This document shows positions 25,070 through 37,360 of a DNA stretch of 64,000 nt, piece after piece. The stretch spans positions 71,324,552-71,388,551 of the forward strand of contig NC_092524.1 in the NCBI RefSeq assembly GCF_037038585.1, read 5' to 3'. Source of the stretch: Patagioenas fasciata. Taxonomy: Eukaryota; Chordata; Aves; Columbiformes; Columbidae. The translations under genes and the position numbers were made by a program. Below the pieces are notes generated by a model that worked only from the letters and a program-made list of their open reading frames with translations, searched no databases and was not told the DNA's origin. Position 1 is the first letter of the stretch. Every line of letters begins with the position of its first letter.

Positions 25070-25870
25070 CCATCAGGCCGACCTGCTGGAAAGCGGCATT
25101 GCAGAGAAGGACCTGGGAGTTCTGCTCGACAACCCTGAGTCTACAATGTGCCTTTGTGGCCAAGAGGCCAATGGTACCTGGGGTGCATTAGGAAAAGTGT
25201 GACCAGCAGTTGCAGGGAGGTGAATCCTCCCCCTCTGCTCTGCCCTGGTGAGGCTGCATCTGGAGTCCTGTGTCCAGCTCTGGGATCCCCAGTTTGAGAA
25301 GGACAAGGAATTACTGGAGAGAGTCCAGCAGTGCGCTACGAAGATGCTGAGGGCTCTGGAGCATCTTTGTGATGAGGAGACTGAGAGAGCTGGGGCTGTT
25401 GAGCTGGAGAAGAGAAGCTGAGAGGGGATCTCCCCAATGTCATAAATATTTCCAGGATGGGTGTCAGAGGATGGAGCAGACTCTGCTCAGCGGTGTCCAA
25501 CGCCAGGGTGAGGGGCAGCGGGCACAGACTGAAACACAGGAGGTTCCATGTGAACATGAGGAGAAACTTCTTAACTCTGAGGTGCCAGAGCCTGGCCCAG
25601 GCTGCCCAGAGCGGGTGTGGAGTCTCCTCTGAGACATTCAAACCCGCTTGGACCCATCTGCGTGATCTGTTCGGTGACCCTGCGTGATCTGCTCTGGTGA
25701 CCTTGCGTGATCTGCTCTGTGACCCTGCGTGATCTGCTCTGGTGACCTTGCGTGATCTGCTCTGTGACCCTGCGTGATCTGCTCTGTGACCCTGCGTGAG
25801 CAGGGGGGTTGGACTGGATGATCTCCAGAGGTCCCTTCAATGCAAACCAGTCTGTGGTGATTTTGTGGAT
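25070..25870 (+). mobile_element. CR1 LINE, 5'-truncated, plus orientation
   Basis: About 800 bp that follow the 3' part of a CR1 element, the dominant avian non-LTR retrotransposon: the end of the reverse-transcriptase ORF (CTGCTGGAAAGC, AAGGCCAATGG-like and GGTGCATTAGGAA blocks), then the 3' UTR with GAGAGGGGATCT, CCAGGCTGCCCAGAG and TTGGACTGGATGATCTCCAG. The coding part is broken by stops and indels, so it is inactive. The end is diverged, with only a degenerate trace of the usual ATTCTGTG octamers near 25850-25862. Confidence 0.93.
25659..25800 (+). repeat. 22-23-bp minisatellite inside CR1, about 6.3 copies
   Basis: Units start TGCGTGATCTGCTCTGTGAC. They lie where a CR1 3' UTR normally has one short segment between the CCGCCTGGAC-like block and the GCAGGGGGGTTGGACT block. 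Some units carry an extra G (CTGGTGACC), giving 23 bp. The CR1 sequence resumes normally on the right, so the array grew in place after insertion. Confidence 0.9.
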
Positions 25871-26200
25871 CATCTCACCCTGGAAATCCTCCTCTGTAGA
25901 TGTAAACTGCAACTCTGCCTGTGAAACAAAGCCTGCTCTGAAAAGGCAGCGGAGCCTTGGCAGAGCGAGACCACACTTAGAACTCAGATATCCTGCTCCG
26001 TGACACCCCATGCATGCAAATGTCAGTTCAGGATCCAGGCTCTAGTGTAAAAACCACACTTTTGTATCTTAATACCCAGCATTACTCCCAAAGTTTGCAC
26101 CGCTGGCCAAACCACAGGTTGAGGAGGGGACAGGGCACAGGGCAATGCAGCTGCAGCTGGAACCCTGTGCTCCCACCTGCATGCTGCTCTCCCCGCTGCT
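25871..26200. other. Short non-coding spacer between CR1 and the 20-bp array
   Basis: Unique sequence leading into the array. Nothing is recognised. Confidence 0.5.
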
Positions 26201-27304
26201 CTGTCCTGCACCACGCCATGCTGTCCTGCACCATACCAGGCTGTCCTGCACCACGCCATGCTGTCCTGCACCACGCCATACTGTCCTGCACTACACCATG
26301 CTGTCCTGCACCACACCATGCTGTCCTGCACCGTGCTGTGCTGCCCTGCACCACGCCATGTTGTCCTGCACCGTGTCATGCTGTCCTGCACCATACCATG
26401 CCGTCCTGCACTGTGCCGTGCTGTCCTGCACCGTACCAGGCTGTCCTGCACCATGCCATGCTGTCCTGCACCGTGCCATGCTGTCCTGCACCGTGCCATG
26501 CTGTCCTGCACCGTGCCATGCTGTCCTGCACCGTGCCATGCTGTCCTGCACCATACCAGGCTGTCCTGCACCACGCCGGGCTGTCCTGCACCATACCAGG
26601 CTGTCCTGCACCACGCCGGGCTGTCCTGCACCATACCAGGCTGTCCTGCACCACGCCGGGCTGTCCTGCACCATACCAGGCTGTCCTGCACTGTGCCGTG
26701 CTGTCCTGCACCATACCAGGCTGCCCTGCACCACACCATGCTGTCCTGCACTGTGCCGTGCTGTCCTGCACCACGCCGGGCTGTCCTGCACCGTGCCGGG
26801 CTGTCCTGCACCATACCAGGCTGTCCTGCACCATACCAGGCTGTCCTGCACCGTGCCGTGCTGTCCTGCACCACGCCGTGCTGTCCTGCGCCACGCCGTG
26901 CTGTCCTGCACCACGCCGTGCTGTCCTGCACCACGCCGTGCTGTCCTGCACCATACCAGGCTGTCCTGCGCCATGCCGGGCTGTCCTGCGCCGTGCCATG
27001 CTGTCCTGCACCATACCAGGCTGTACTGCACTGTGCCGTGCTGTCCTGCACTGTGCCGTGCCGTCCTGCGCCATGCCGTGCTGTCCTGCACCATACCAGG
27101 CTGTCCTGCGCCATGCCGTGCTGTCCTGCACCATACCAGGCTGTCCTGCGCCATGCCGGGCTGTCCTGCACCATACCAGGCTGTCCTGCGCCATGCCGGG
27201 CTGTCCTGCGCCGTGCCGTGCTGTCCTGCACCATACCAGGCTGTCCTGCACTGTGCCGTGCTGTCTGTTCTGCACTGTGCCGTGCTGTCCTGCACCACGC
27301 TGCC
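26201..27304. repeat. 20-bp minisatellite, 53 indel-free units plus a broken end
   Basis: The first half of each unit, CTGTCCTGCA, is nearly constant. The second half varies (CCATACCAGG, CCACGCCATG, CCGTGCCGTG and others). From 26201 to 27260 every unit is exactly 20 bp; the register first breaks at 27261-27284 with a 24-bp unit. Many variants differ by CpG-to-TpG or CpA changes. Frames of 299-459 codons on both strands are artefacts. Confidence 0.97.
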
Positions 27305-30300
27305 ATGCACTGCACTGTGCTGCACAAGGTGCCGTCCACTTTCACGAGGACGTGTGTGCTGCTCCAGAGAGATGTTTGGTTTAGATTTGCCACATCCAGC
27401 ACTACAGCAGAAACCCACTGTGCCCTCAGAATATGAGTGATCCTTCCAATTCACATGGTAATCGCAATGCTGCTGCATTTTCCTCTCGTATCACATTCTC
27501 AATATAAATCTAGGAAGAATCACTGACCATCAGGCAAGGCGTGAGCTGCAGCTGGCAATGAGCAAGTCCAGTCTCTCCATGACATTCCAGGTCTCGCATC
27601 CTGCTGGCCACAGTTTCGCTCCTCATTATTGTTATTTATTTATTGCTATTATTTAAACTTTCCAGATGCAATTTAAATATAGTCACATGATCTGTATATA
27701 GGCCTCTAATGCTTCTTGGAAGAAATTAAGCTTATTCAGTTCAGGTCTTTATACTCCTCAGCGAAACCATGGAAGATAATAATACAGCCTGTGTGTGAGC
27801 AGCAAGGGGCTGTGATGCCGGAGCAGAGCTGCTGCGGATCACGTGGCTGAGCAATGCAAGCAATCAAAGGGCATTTACCTAAGCAGTTTATCTTTTACTC
27901 ATTTTTATATACTGCACAATGCTACACTACCAAAGCGCATTTTAAAACTATGTTCCTAATTTGTTCCCTTAGAAATTAATACAATCTTCATTTGGCACTA
28001 GTAGGTAGCTGTAATTATCCATCCGGAGCTACCGTGTCTTTTTCCACGTTATTTATCGTGTTTTCCTTCTATGAACAGAGAAGAATACGGGGATTGCTTC
28101 AATCCACAGAAGGTGTTTGTTTGCAGAATGCTTCTTAAATAAAACAAGTTAGAAACAGAGTGCCTGACCCAGGGCAGTAATGGGCAATAATGAATACAAC
28201 AGAAATGTGAGTCCTGGGGGAAGTAACCTCCCATTTCCAGCACCGCATCTAAACGTCTACAGGTCAGGCTGCTCCAGCACGGGCAGAGAGCTGGAGCGCG
28301 CTCTGCTTTCCCACGGGCGCGCAAACAGTCCCCGCACGGGGTGGCAGGACAGACGGGCACCGCACCGTGACGCTGCTGTCCCCACCTGCACGGTCAGGGG
28401 GTGTCAGCCAGCACACCCTGTCCCAGCGGGTCCCCGTACCCCATGCTTTCAGCAGTCGGAGGGGACACCCCAAGACCCCATGTATTTCTTTTGAAATACA
28501 AACCTCCCCCTAAGCTGGCAGCCTCTGCAGAGATGTATTTTACTGTAAACCTCCCACCTTGCACAGAGAACTGCTAGGTACTGCGATTTTTTATGGTTTT
28601 CTATTAAATTTTTAACACCTAGTGTTCAACAGCATGCACAACTCCTCTACTATTTCCAGTAGCTTCTCCATGCTGACGGGTTTCAGAAGCACGGCGCCTC
28701 GGCATGGACACGGCTCCGCAGCCTGACACGCGCGGCGCTGGCCGCGACTGACACGGAGCGAGATCCTACAGCCGCAGCAACAAGGGCAGCGGCACAGCTG
28801 AGAGCGCCCGGAGCCAGGAACACCCCGAGGCACCGGCGGCCCTACTGACGGCACAGGGATTGCTCACGTACAGAGTTAAGCCTGCCTAAGTACGTTAGGT
28901 GCCAGTCTGGAAGAAGGACCACACTGCCCATGCACGGGTCCTCACCAGGGATGCCGCGAGACAAGAAGCCGCACTCAGCCCCTGGCCCGGCACAGTTCTG
29001 CGATGGTTCCGGGGAAGTGCTCCACCACAACACTGCTGGAGGTGCAACAACCACAGCCTGGGTGCTGAAGTTTTCTGAAGAAACTATTAAAAAAAAAACC
29101 AACCCACTGCTTTTACCACCAGGATAAGACAAAAGCATTGCTCTGCAACTTCTAATTGCAAAAACAATTGTGAGGGCAACAGCTGGGCTGAAGAGCCATT
29201 ACAGCAAGTTGCTTACTGTGGGAGCACAGTATTCACCCATCGCCACATGCACACGAGGCTGTGCACGTACGGCTGTTTACCAAACCATGCGCTGAAACAC
29301 CCTCCTTCTGTCTGGAATGGGAGCAAACCTTCGTATCTCAGACAATCAAGGAGATGTCACAGGGCATCCCCGTGGGTATTTCCAACATGTGCTAGATCCT
29401 GATGGAAGAGCTCCTCGCTGCTTGCTGACTTGGGGATACAGAGAGGGGACGTGTAAGTGGGGCATCTGCGGTGCCCATCTGCAGGAAGAGTGGGGCTCCA
29501 TGCAAGGCAACAACAAGGACTGGAAAGGAGACTGCACCCTCAAAACCAGTCACTAAATGGAGTCCTTGCCACGTGCCTGGGGACGAGGACACATCTGGAG
29601 TGACCCAGTCCACCACTGCTAAGGGCACCACCGATGAGCAGCAGGGAGGGTCCCCGTGTGGGCACTCTGCTTGCAGATGCCGGGCAGAGCCCCTGCAGCA
29701 ACGTGTCCCCCGCAGGGCCAGTCCTCTGCATGCACGCCCCGCAGCCGCAGGCCCCAGCGCACCACAGCTGTTCCCAGCCCGTGTGCCGGCTCCCTTCCCA
29801 CTGTGACCCGCAGCAGGGCACACACACAGCTCTGACACAGAGGAGCCACGGAGGTGCAGCATGGAGCTGCGGCGTGCAAGAAAACCTGTCTGGGATCCAA
29901 AGCTACAAGGTATGGGGCCTGAGTGCTGCCAGACCTACCGGTGACACTGGGAGGAAAGGTCATCATCTGGATCTGCTTGCAGCACATCCCCAGCCCCACA
30001 CGGGCCATGCCAAAGGACCCTGCACTGCACCTGTCAGGACACCTGCCATCGTGCACCGGCAAACGCCACCAGAGCCTGAACCGGGGACTGCGCTGTTCTT
30101 GCCCCATTTCCTCACACTGTAGCGGTGAAAGACGCTCAGCTCCCTGTGCCAGTTTGCACAGGGTCGGTCATGGCGTTTAGGGACATGTTGCTCTCCTGAC
30201 CAGGGTGCCATGGGTCCACAGACCCCTCCAGTGCGCCAGCAAACCAGCGGGCTGGCTCCGAGCGCGGCCACGGCCGAGGCTCGGCTGGCGGGGCAGGCAG

Positions 30301-33300
30301 CGGCTGCCGCTCCGGCGCTGCCGTGTGGAGCCCGGCCCGGCCCACGGGAGCAGCCCCGCCGCAGCCAGCCCGCACGGACCAGGCGCAGCGCTGACAGGCC
30401 AGGAGGAGCCCCGAGCGCAGCGGATCTGCCCACAGCACAGCACACCCGCTCTGCACAGTGCGGCAGAGCTGAATCACGGTCCCCCATAGAAGGATCTCTT
30501 GAGAAACACCACGTACCCAGCAGAACCACTGAGTCACAGCTGACAAGGCGATAAATCCTGCTCGCCTTACTCAGCCCTGCTCCCACAGAGCTGTATCGGG
30601 GGTCTTTACGTAAACTATTTTAAAACCACATTGGTGAAAACAAAAACAAGGCAGCTCCCGGAGCACCGGCAGTGCTGCTGACGGGACGCGCCTTTCCTCG
30701 CTGGGACAAAGACCTCACGTGGAGGGTGAGCTCTTCACTCCGGCTGCAGCCCAGAGGAGTCTGACCCACACCTCACCCACGTGCAGAGAGCATCTCTGTG
30801 TCACTTCTCAGCGTTGCTAAAGAAATCCCATCCCAAACCCTGGGACCAGCAGCACTGTCACCAGGGTACTGAAAACAGATTTTGGGGCTTCCTCTCAGTC
30901 TGACTTTTTCTACCGTGCCTTTTCCTCCTTGCACGTGTTCTCCTGTACGCCTGCTGTGCTGCAGTCAGTCCGTCTGCCACAGAGGCACCCAGCTGTCACA
31001 GCCACAGCTCACTGCCATGGGCTGCGGTGTCACCTCAGGTCTCCTGCCCCTCCGTCCCCTTGGCCAAGCACAGAGACTAGGGAGTACAGAGAACTAGAAA
31101 TAAATACCCAGGGAATATCGGATACCTGGCAATGTAACAATGCTGAGACAATGGAAACTGAGGAGTTCTATCTGTCACCAATACAAAAGAAGTCCAGCAT
31201 GCCTGAACAAAAACTTAAAGGGCAAAACCAAGATATTCTACTTAAAAGTAAAGCTAGCTAACCATGTGTTTTCATGGAAGTGTTTTGCAGATGGTTCCTG
31301 ATGAGGAATTTCATCTAGAAGAGCAACCTCAAAAGCAAGGCATTGGACATGGGGTTTGCAGATTCAAATACCCAGAGTTACCGCTGGCCACATGCTACAC
31401 AATTAGCAAAGCCATTCACTGGGGTTCCCATTGTCACTTCAATTCGCCATTTGACAAATCACCTTTGGTATTATTCAGCCTGCTCGGGGAAAATATTATT
31501 TGTCAAGTAATCTGTTCCATGGGAACACAAGCGGGGCCGCCCAGCCAGGCCACAGGCACGGGTGTCCATCCCGCACCCCCAGCTGCCCCAGCAGGGGACA
31601 GCGGTGCAGTGGACGGGGACACGCAGGCAGGGAGCCCCTCCACACCATGGAATCCCTCAGGCAACTCAAGAATGGGACCATCCTGCAGCTAAAGCTCCTG
31701 GTCCCACACAGTTTCACCTTTGCTAGCGCAGCCCAGACCCAGGGGCCAGTGCCACCATGGGGCACAGCGCCTGTCCTGGGCCACCGGGGCATGAAGAGAC
31801 CTGGCCAGGGACTCCAGGTCAGGGCCTCCTCTGAGAGCTGCCCCTTCTCCTTGCCCCATCTCTTCCCCCGTGAATACCGATCCCCGTAACTTCTCTTAGC
31901 TCTCCAAGAACCATCAGCAAGAGCTGCCACAGAAAATAACACTATTGTTTTTCCTATTTCACGACGTGCTGCAGGCCAGCCAGCCAGCCACACTACCACC
32001 ACCACAACCCAACGAGCCATCCTGGTTGTTGTTCGGGAGGATCTCAGAGGTCTCCATCCCTCCTCGGGAGCCCCACAAGACCTTCACTTGCTCCAGAGAA
32101 ATGCATGGACAGACAGCCTGACCCCTGAGCAGCAGGGAGGTGTGGGGATACTTAGGACAGCCACGAACCGGGGAACTGCCTTTCACCCCTGGTTCTTAAC
32201 GCCATTCCCAAAGCAGGACCTGGACAGCCGTTCCCACAGCACGCGGTGAGCCGGCTGCTCAGAACAGCTCAGCTCCGCCACCGGCTGCCGACGGGGACGC
32301 CACTGCCGCCCCCTGGGCTCCCCCTGGGCTCCCCCCGCTCTCCAGGCCGGGTCCCCCTCCCTGATGTGCGGGACGGGGCCACCAGCAGGAGCTTCCACAC
32401 CGCAGGCACCTCCCAGCTCCCCAGCCTGTACACACCTGAGCAAACCACAAGTTACTTCTGCAAGATCTGTTATTTTGTCCTCAAACTTCAGGGTACCAGA
32501 AGGTATATCTGACTAATGAGACGCAAATGTTTCTATTTCATTGCAGACTACATGATTATTTGATGTATATTTCTAGAAAGAATGGTTCGCTCTTAAGCAA
32601 CAAAAGCCTTATACTGGCTTGGATTTGTCTTTCCAAGCTTGAGTATGTCTCCAGTATTGCTTCTCTTCAACCATACTTCTTTCTGCTATCCATCTACATG
32701 GACAACATGCTTTTATTTCCAAAGCATTTTAGGCAACTACCTCAAGAATAGTTTTTATTTAAAACACACACACCCCCTTAGCACAAAACTCATCAAATAG
32801 TGTCAGCAAGCGCATTTTAATAGCACAATATTGGAAAGTAATTTTACTACTAGCTAGAAAAGTCTGAAGACTGCAAAGGATATATTTAGATGTGTATAAA
32901 TAGATAACAATGATGTCTGGTCAAAGGAGTACAAATCTTCCCTAATGCATGGAATATGCCTGGCCCAAAATGCTTCAATAGCACTTAGACAAGCCTTTTC
33001 TATTTGGCTCAAGTTCTGCAGGCCCATTAATAGCAAAGCTATTAGAATGATTTTCTGGACCAGCTGCTTGCTCAGAGAATATTCAAAAGATTGCTCTATA
33101 CAACTGAACCTGTTAGTGCATCTGAAAGCACAGGCAATATTGATCAGCAATGGAAAGCCATTAGCTCTCCAGCGCCTGAAACATCTCCACATGCCCCGGC
33201 AGATGGACAAGCCCTCCAGGCACCTCGGGGTGCTCCATCTCCCCAGGGCGCTCCAGCCTGCAGGCACCCTGGCTTGCCAAGCCCGTCCCCCGGCACACCT

Positions 33301-35439
33301 GCCCCTGCATCTCCGCAGCCCGGGGAGAAACGGCACGCTCAGCCACCACAGGGCAGCACCCAGGGCGTCTGATGGGGAAGATCTGGTTCCTTCCTGCCCT
33401 GCTGCTCTGTCACATTTCTTCTCGGGTTCCCCCTGCTTTGTCCCACACACCCAGCCAGCCCGGTTCCTGGGTTGGACAGTCACTCCTTACCCGTCTTCCC
33501 CTGCCTTACAATTGCAGCCTGTCACCATTCATACCTTGTTGGAAAACATGAGGCTCTCCAGACAATAAGAGTTGTCCAAAAAATGCAAACCAGACCCTGG
33601 GAACCACAGAGCTCAGCCCTTCTGGTCACGAAGGGGACCGGGGTGCTCAGCCCATCTGCCCTGGCTGGACGGACGGCAGGGAGCCCGCTCCCGCAGCCCT
33701 GTGTGGTTTGGGAAACCTGAACTAGTTCAGCTTTGAACTTGGACTAGGTGCCTGAAACATGCACGGTTTACTTCCACTGACTGCCTTGCTATGATAAAAC
33801 CAGTAATTGCAAAAAGGCGAGCTAACATGCCAGGAGAAGCATCTTAGTGAGGCTTGTGACTCGAGGCCTAACTGGCAAGCTCTGCTGTGCATTTTGATAC
33901 AGTCTTACGCATTTAAATGCATTTATTATGCCTTTAAACAAATGCATAATCCCTTGAGTACTGTATATATTTAGAAACGTAGATCGGGAAGGTGTTTGGG
34001 CACTGAGAACACTCAGGCTCTGGTATGGTTCTTTGTGCAGAATCAAATCTGACTCCCAGATGAGCAGAGCAATCACCAGGCCCTGCTCTGGAGCCCACCG
34101 GCACACCTCCCCTGCCAGGACAGACCGCGGCAGCGCCGTGAAACCCATGGGCTGACAGCAAGGCGAAGCTCTACACAGCCCACAGCGTTTGGGGAATGTC
34201 TCCAAGCTCCCAGGAGCCCAGCCAGAGTCCTCGAGGCAGCACAAGGCACACACAGCCCCGAGCACCCAGGTCCAGGGCAGCGCACACACACCAGCACGCA
34301 GCCCCGACATACCGCGGCAGAACGGTCCCGGCACACATGATCAGTTTGGACACCTGCACTGTGCTCCTGGACACACCTGCAGCCAGGATCAGTGCCCCAG
34401 AGCCAGCCAGGGCCCCTCCATGGACAGGCAGCCACTCACAGACATGCAGCAGTAACCAAAATGTCTCCAACAACCCAGGATGGGTCCACCTCATCTCACA
34501 GCTCTGTTGTCTGGCTGCCCTAACTCAAACAGGCCCAGATACACCAGCACTCATCCAAGGATGCTCAGAAGGAATGAACCGACACCACGTTGCTCTGGGA
34601 ACATATGAAATGTAAGCATGGGTGGGAAAAGCCACTGCCAATGCAGCCCGATGACCAAGGCACAGGGACTCCTGGCCTGTCCTGTTCCATTACAGTCAGC
34701 TGGAGGCTGTAAAGGGCTGGGCTCAGCTGGAGACACCCAGGCTTTCCCACCCCCAGTCTGGGGGAATGGTGAGGTCATGTTCATACCCACAACTGAGACT
34801 AAAACATCCTTCTGCTCTAGACACTTAATGCAACGAGAAACAGTCCCTGCCCCAGAGGCACGATGGATCAGGCGAGAGAACGTAAAGGAGAGGAAACAGT
34901 GGTGTTAGTGCCACAGGTAGAAATGAGAGAGGGAAGTGCTGACGTTAACTCTCATGGCAGATCTCAGCACATTGCAGACCCCTACACCTCCCAGCCTGCA
35001 CCAGCAAGCAGCAACACTGGAAGGGGCTTCGTAAGTGCTTCCAGCACAACCATGCATACGCACCCCGAGGCGTGATGGCCCCTGAACTGAGCCTGGGCCT
35101 GTGCATGCCTCCCCTCTGCTGGCATCTCCTCCGCTCCAGATGCTCCCAGGAGCCAGGACATTTATGTGCTCCTGACACCAACATGGCTGCGAGGTTTCCA
35201 CTGGCCCCTCTAAAACTGCTGTGCCATCTCCCCTAACAGGAATCTTCCAGCAGGAAAGAAAGGTTTATCTTGTCCTACATTTGCTTTCCTGTGGATGAGA
35301 AGTGTTCGCTACAGAGAATGGAGAGGAGGGGAAGCGCATACGTATCCTCGGAGGCTGGGGACAAGCAGCAGCCCTGCAGGGCAGAGGTGTGTGCCTGGGC
35401 GAGGGCTACAGGACGGGGCGACCATCAGGAGGGCAGCGG
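27305..35439. other. Non-coding, presumed LRFN5 5' intron
   Basis: Long single-copy region. AT-rich pockets are at 27600-28180, 28560-28640, 31090-31260 and 32440-33180. The segment at about 32740-33180 has a low-CpG, evenly mixed texture often seen in conserved non-coding DNA. GC-rich blocks lie at 29640-30470. A reverse CTCF-like motif is at 32305-32319. No exon, RNA gene or dispersed repeat is recognised. Confidence 0.5.
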
Positions 35440-36080
35440 CTGGGAGAGAGGAAGGCGGAGAGCCGCGGATTTCCCTCTCCCTGCGTAGGAGCCGAGCCGA
35501 GCCGAGCCCGACACGGCGCCGGTGGGAGCGCCCGGGGTGGCTCCGCCCGGCTCGGGCAGCGCCCGCCGCACCCGCGGCACCGTGCGGGCGGAGGCTGCGC
35601 GCCCGGGGCTGCAGCCGCTGTTCCGCTGAGGGCCCGGCCCGGCGCTCCCCGTGCTGCCCGGGCGGCGGCAGCAGCAGCGCCGCGGCGCGGAGGGGGCGGC
35701 GGCCGGCGCGGCACCGGCGGCCCTGCGGCTCCTCCAGCCCGGGCGGCCGCCGGCGCCGTCCCGCGGGCAGCAGCGGCAGCGCGGCCCGGCCCGTCCGCGG
35801 GGCACCCGCCCCGCCGCGCAGCCTCTGCGCAGCCTCCGCGCCGCTCCGCGCCCCGCGTTCCCCGCGGCCACCGCCCTCCCGGGAGGGGCGTCCCGCCGCC
35901 GCCCCCGGCCCCATCCCCATCCCCATCCCCGTCCCGGCGCCGCCCGCCGCGCTGCGAGGCTCGCCCTGCCCGGGCCGGCTCGGGACCCCGCCGCGGCCGC
36001 CCCCCCCCCCGCGCCCCGTCCCCCGTGAATAAGTACCGCGGGCTGCAATGCAGATGGAGCCGGGCACGGCAGCCCTCCGC

Positions 36081-36090
36081 AATTACCTGG
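36081..36090 (-). other. Candidate splice donor for LRFN5 exon 1 (option B)
   Basis: Minus strand CCAG|GTAATT with GT at 36086-36085, also in the island and a near-consensus match. A and B could be alternative donors, or a transcript using B could start downstream of A. Confidence 0.35.
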
Positions 36091-36480
36091 CGCCTCCCGG
36101 GGAAGGACGGCGTCCGGAGCGCTTCCCCTGCAGGTGCGGCCGGGCTCCGGCGGGCTCCGGGGTCTGGCGGCGGGCAGGCTGGCCGCCTCTCCGCCCTGTG
36201 CCGGCGCTCACCAGCCGCATCCTAGAGCGGCTTCGCGGCGGCGGCTGCCCGCGGCCGGGGCGGGCAGGGCAGCCCGCGCGGACGGCCCCATGCGGCGCGG
36301 CGGCGCGGCTCCGGCGGCGGGCAGCGGCAGGCAGCGCACATGCACACACGCACAGGCGGCGGCAGGCGGGAGGCGGGGGGACGGCGCGGGGCACGCAGCG
36401 GCGCAGCCCGCCGAGCCCGCTCGCATCGCCCCGCCGCGGGCAGCCCGCTCCGCGCCCGCCGGCCGGTGACCTTGCCGTGT

Positions 36481-36486
36481 ACCTGC
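36481..36486 (-). other. Candidate splice donor for LRFN5 exon 1 (option A)
   Basis: Minus strand GCGCAG|GTACAC with GT at 36482-36481 inside the CpG island. It is a good match to the 5' splice-site consensus and would pair with the acceptor at 1805 or with an unseen middle exon. Confidence 0.35.
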
Positions 36487-37347
36487 GCCAGGTTAATCGT
36501 CTCAAAGCGCTCCCGCTCCGCGCCCGGCTGCGTAATCCTGCGCGCCGGGGCGCTGCCGCTGGACGGACGGAGGGACGGGCGGGCGGACAGACACGGGAGC
36601 GAGGAGCGCGGCCGCGGTCAGCCTCGCCGCCGGGCCGGCGTCTCCCGGGGCGGGGGCGGCGCAGCTACAGCGGAGCGGCCGGGCAGCGCGCAGGGGCGGC
36701 CGGCGGCGGGGCCATGCGGGCCGCGCCGGGCGCGCTCAGGAGGAGCAGCCGCGGCGCCGGGCGCTGCGGCGGGGCAGGGCGGGGTGCTCGGTGCCCGCGG
36801 CTCGCCCCTCCGCGGCTGCTGCTGCGCCCATTCTCCGCGCCGCCGGCTGCCGCCTGGCCCCGGCCCCAGGCAGCCGCGCCGCTCGCTGCAGCATGGAGGG
36901 AGCCGCCGCCTCCCCCGCGCCGTGCCGTGCCGCGCCGGGGCGGGCTGGAGGAGCCGGGCGCCTCCCCGCCCCGCCGTACGCACGGCTGAGCCGCAGCCTG
37001 GCCGCCGCGCAGACGTGTCGCCGGGCCGTCCCCCGCCGCGCTGGGCACGGAGCTCCGCTCCGCCGGGCGGGGACCGGGCACGGGCAGCGACACGGACACC
37101 GGCACGGACGCTCCTCCGCCTGCCCCGCTGCGCTGGGGCCGTGCTGCGGTGGCGGCTCTCGGGGAGCGCCCGACCCCGCCCAGCTCTCCGCCGGGAACCC
37201 CGCGGGGCAGGGGTGCCGGGCGGGGGCCGCTGCTGTGCGGGGACCGGCGAAGCGCTGTAGTCCTGCGTGGTGCGCTCGGGCTTTGACCTGATTATTTGTC
37301 CGGCAAATGCACTGGCAGCGTTAGCCCGCGGCGCCGGGAGCAGACAC

Positions 37348-37360
37348 GCGAGGGTAAGAG
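37348..37360 (+). other. Candidate plus-strand splice donor, divergent transcript
   Basis: Plus strand GCGAGG|GTAAGAGG with GT at 37354-37355 at the right edge of the island. It would fit a divergent non-coding RNA leaving the same promoter rightward. No coding frame supports a protein gene. Confidence 0.25.

Noticed and set aside
25369..25632. 87-codon frame within the CR1 copy as a functional reverse-transcriptase piece
   Set aside because: The element is 5'-truncated and its ORF2 end is disrupted; the frame covers mainly 3' UTR.
26201..27304. CRISPR-like array or integron-like repeat series
   Set aside because: This is vertebrate DNA, the units are contiguous without unique spacers, and no cas genes exist.
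26023..27478. Open frames of 299-459 codons on both strands through the 20-bp array
   Set aside because: They exist only because the repeat lacks stops in those frames. The translations are pure unit repeats (Cys-Pro-Ala-Pro-type and similar on the other strand) with no start context, domain or splice logic.
35295..37291. Many long frames (up to 313 codons) in the CpG island
   Set aside because: Very high GC removes stops in all frames. The peptides are Ala, Arg, Gly and Pro-rich noise without known domains.
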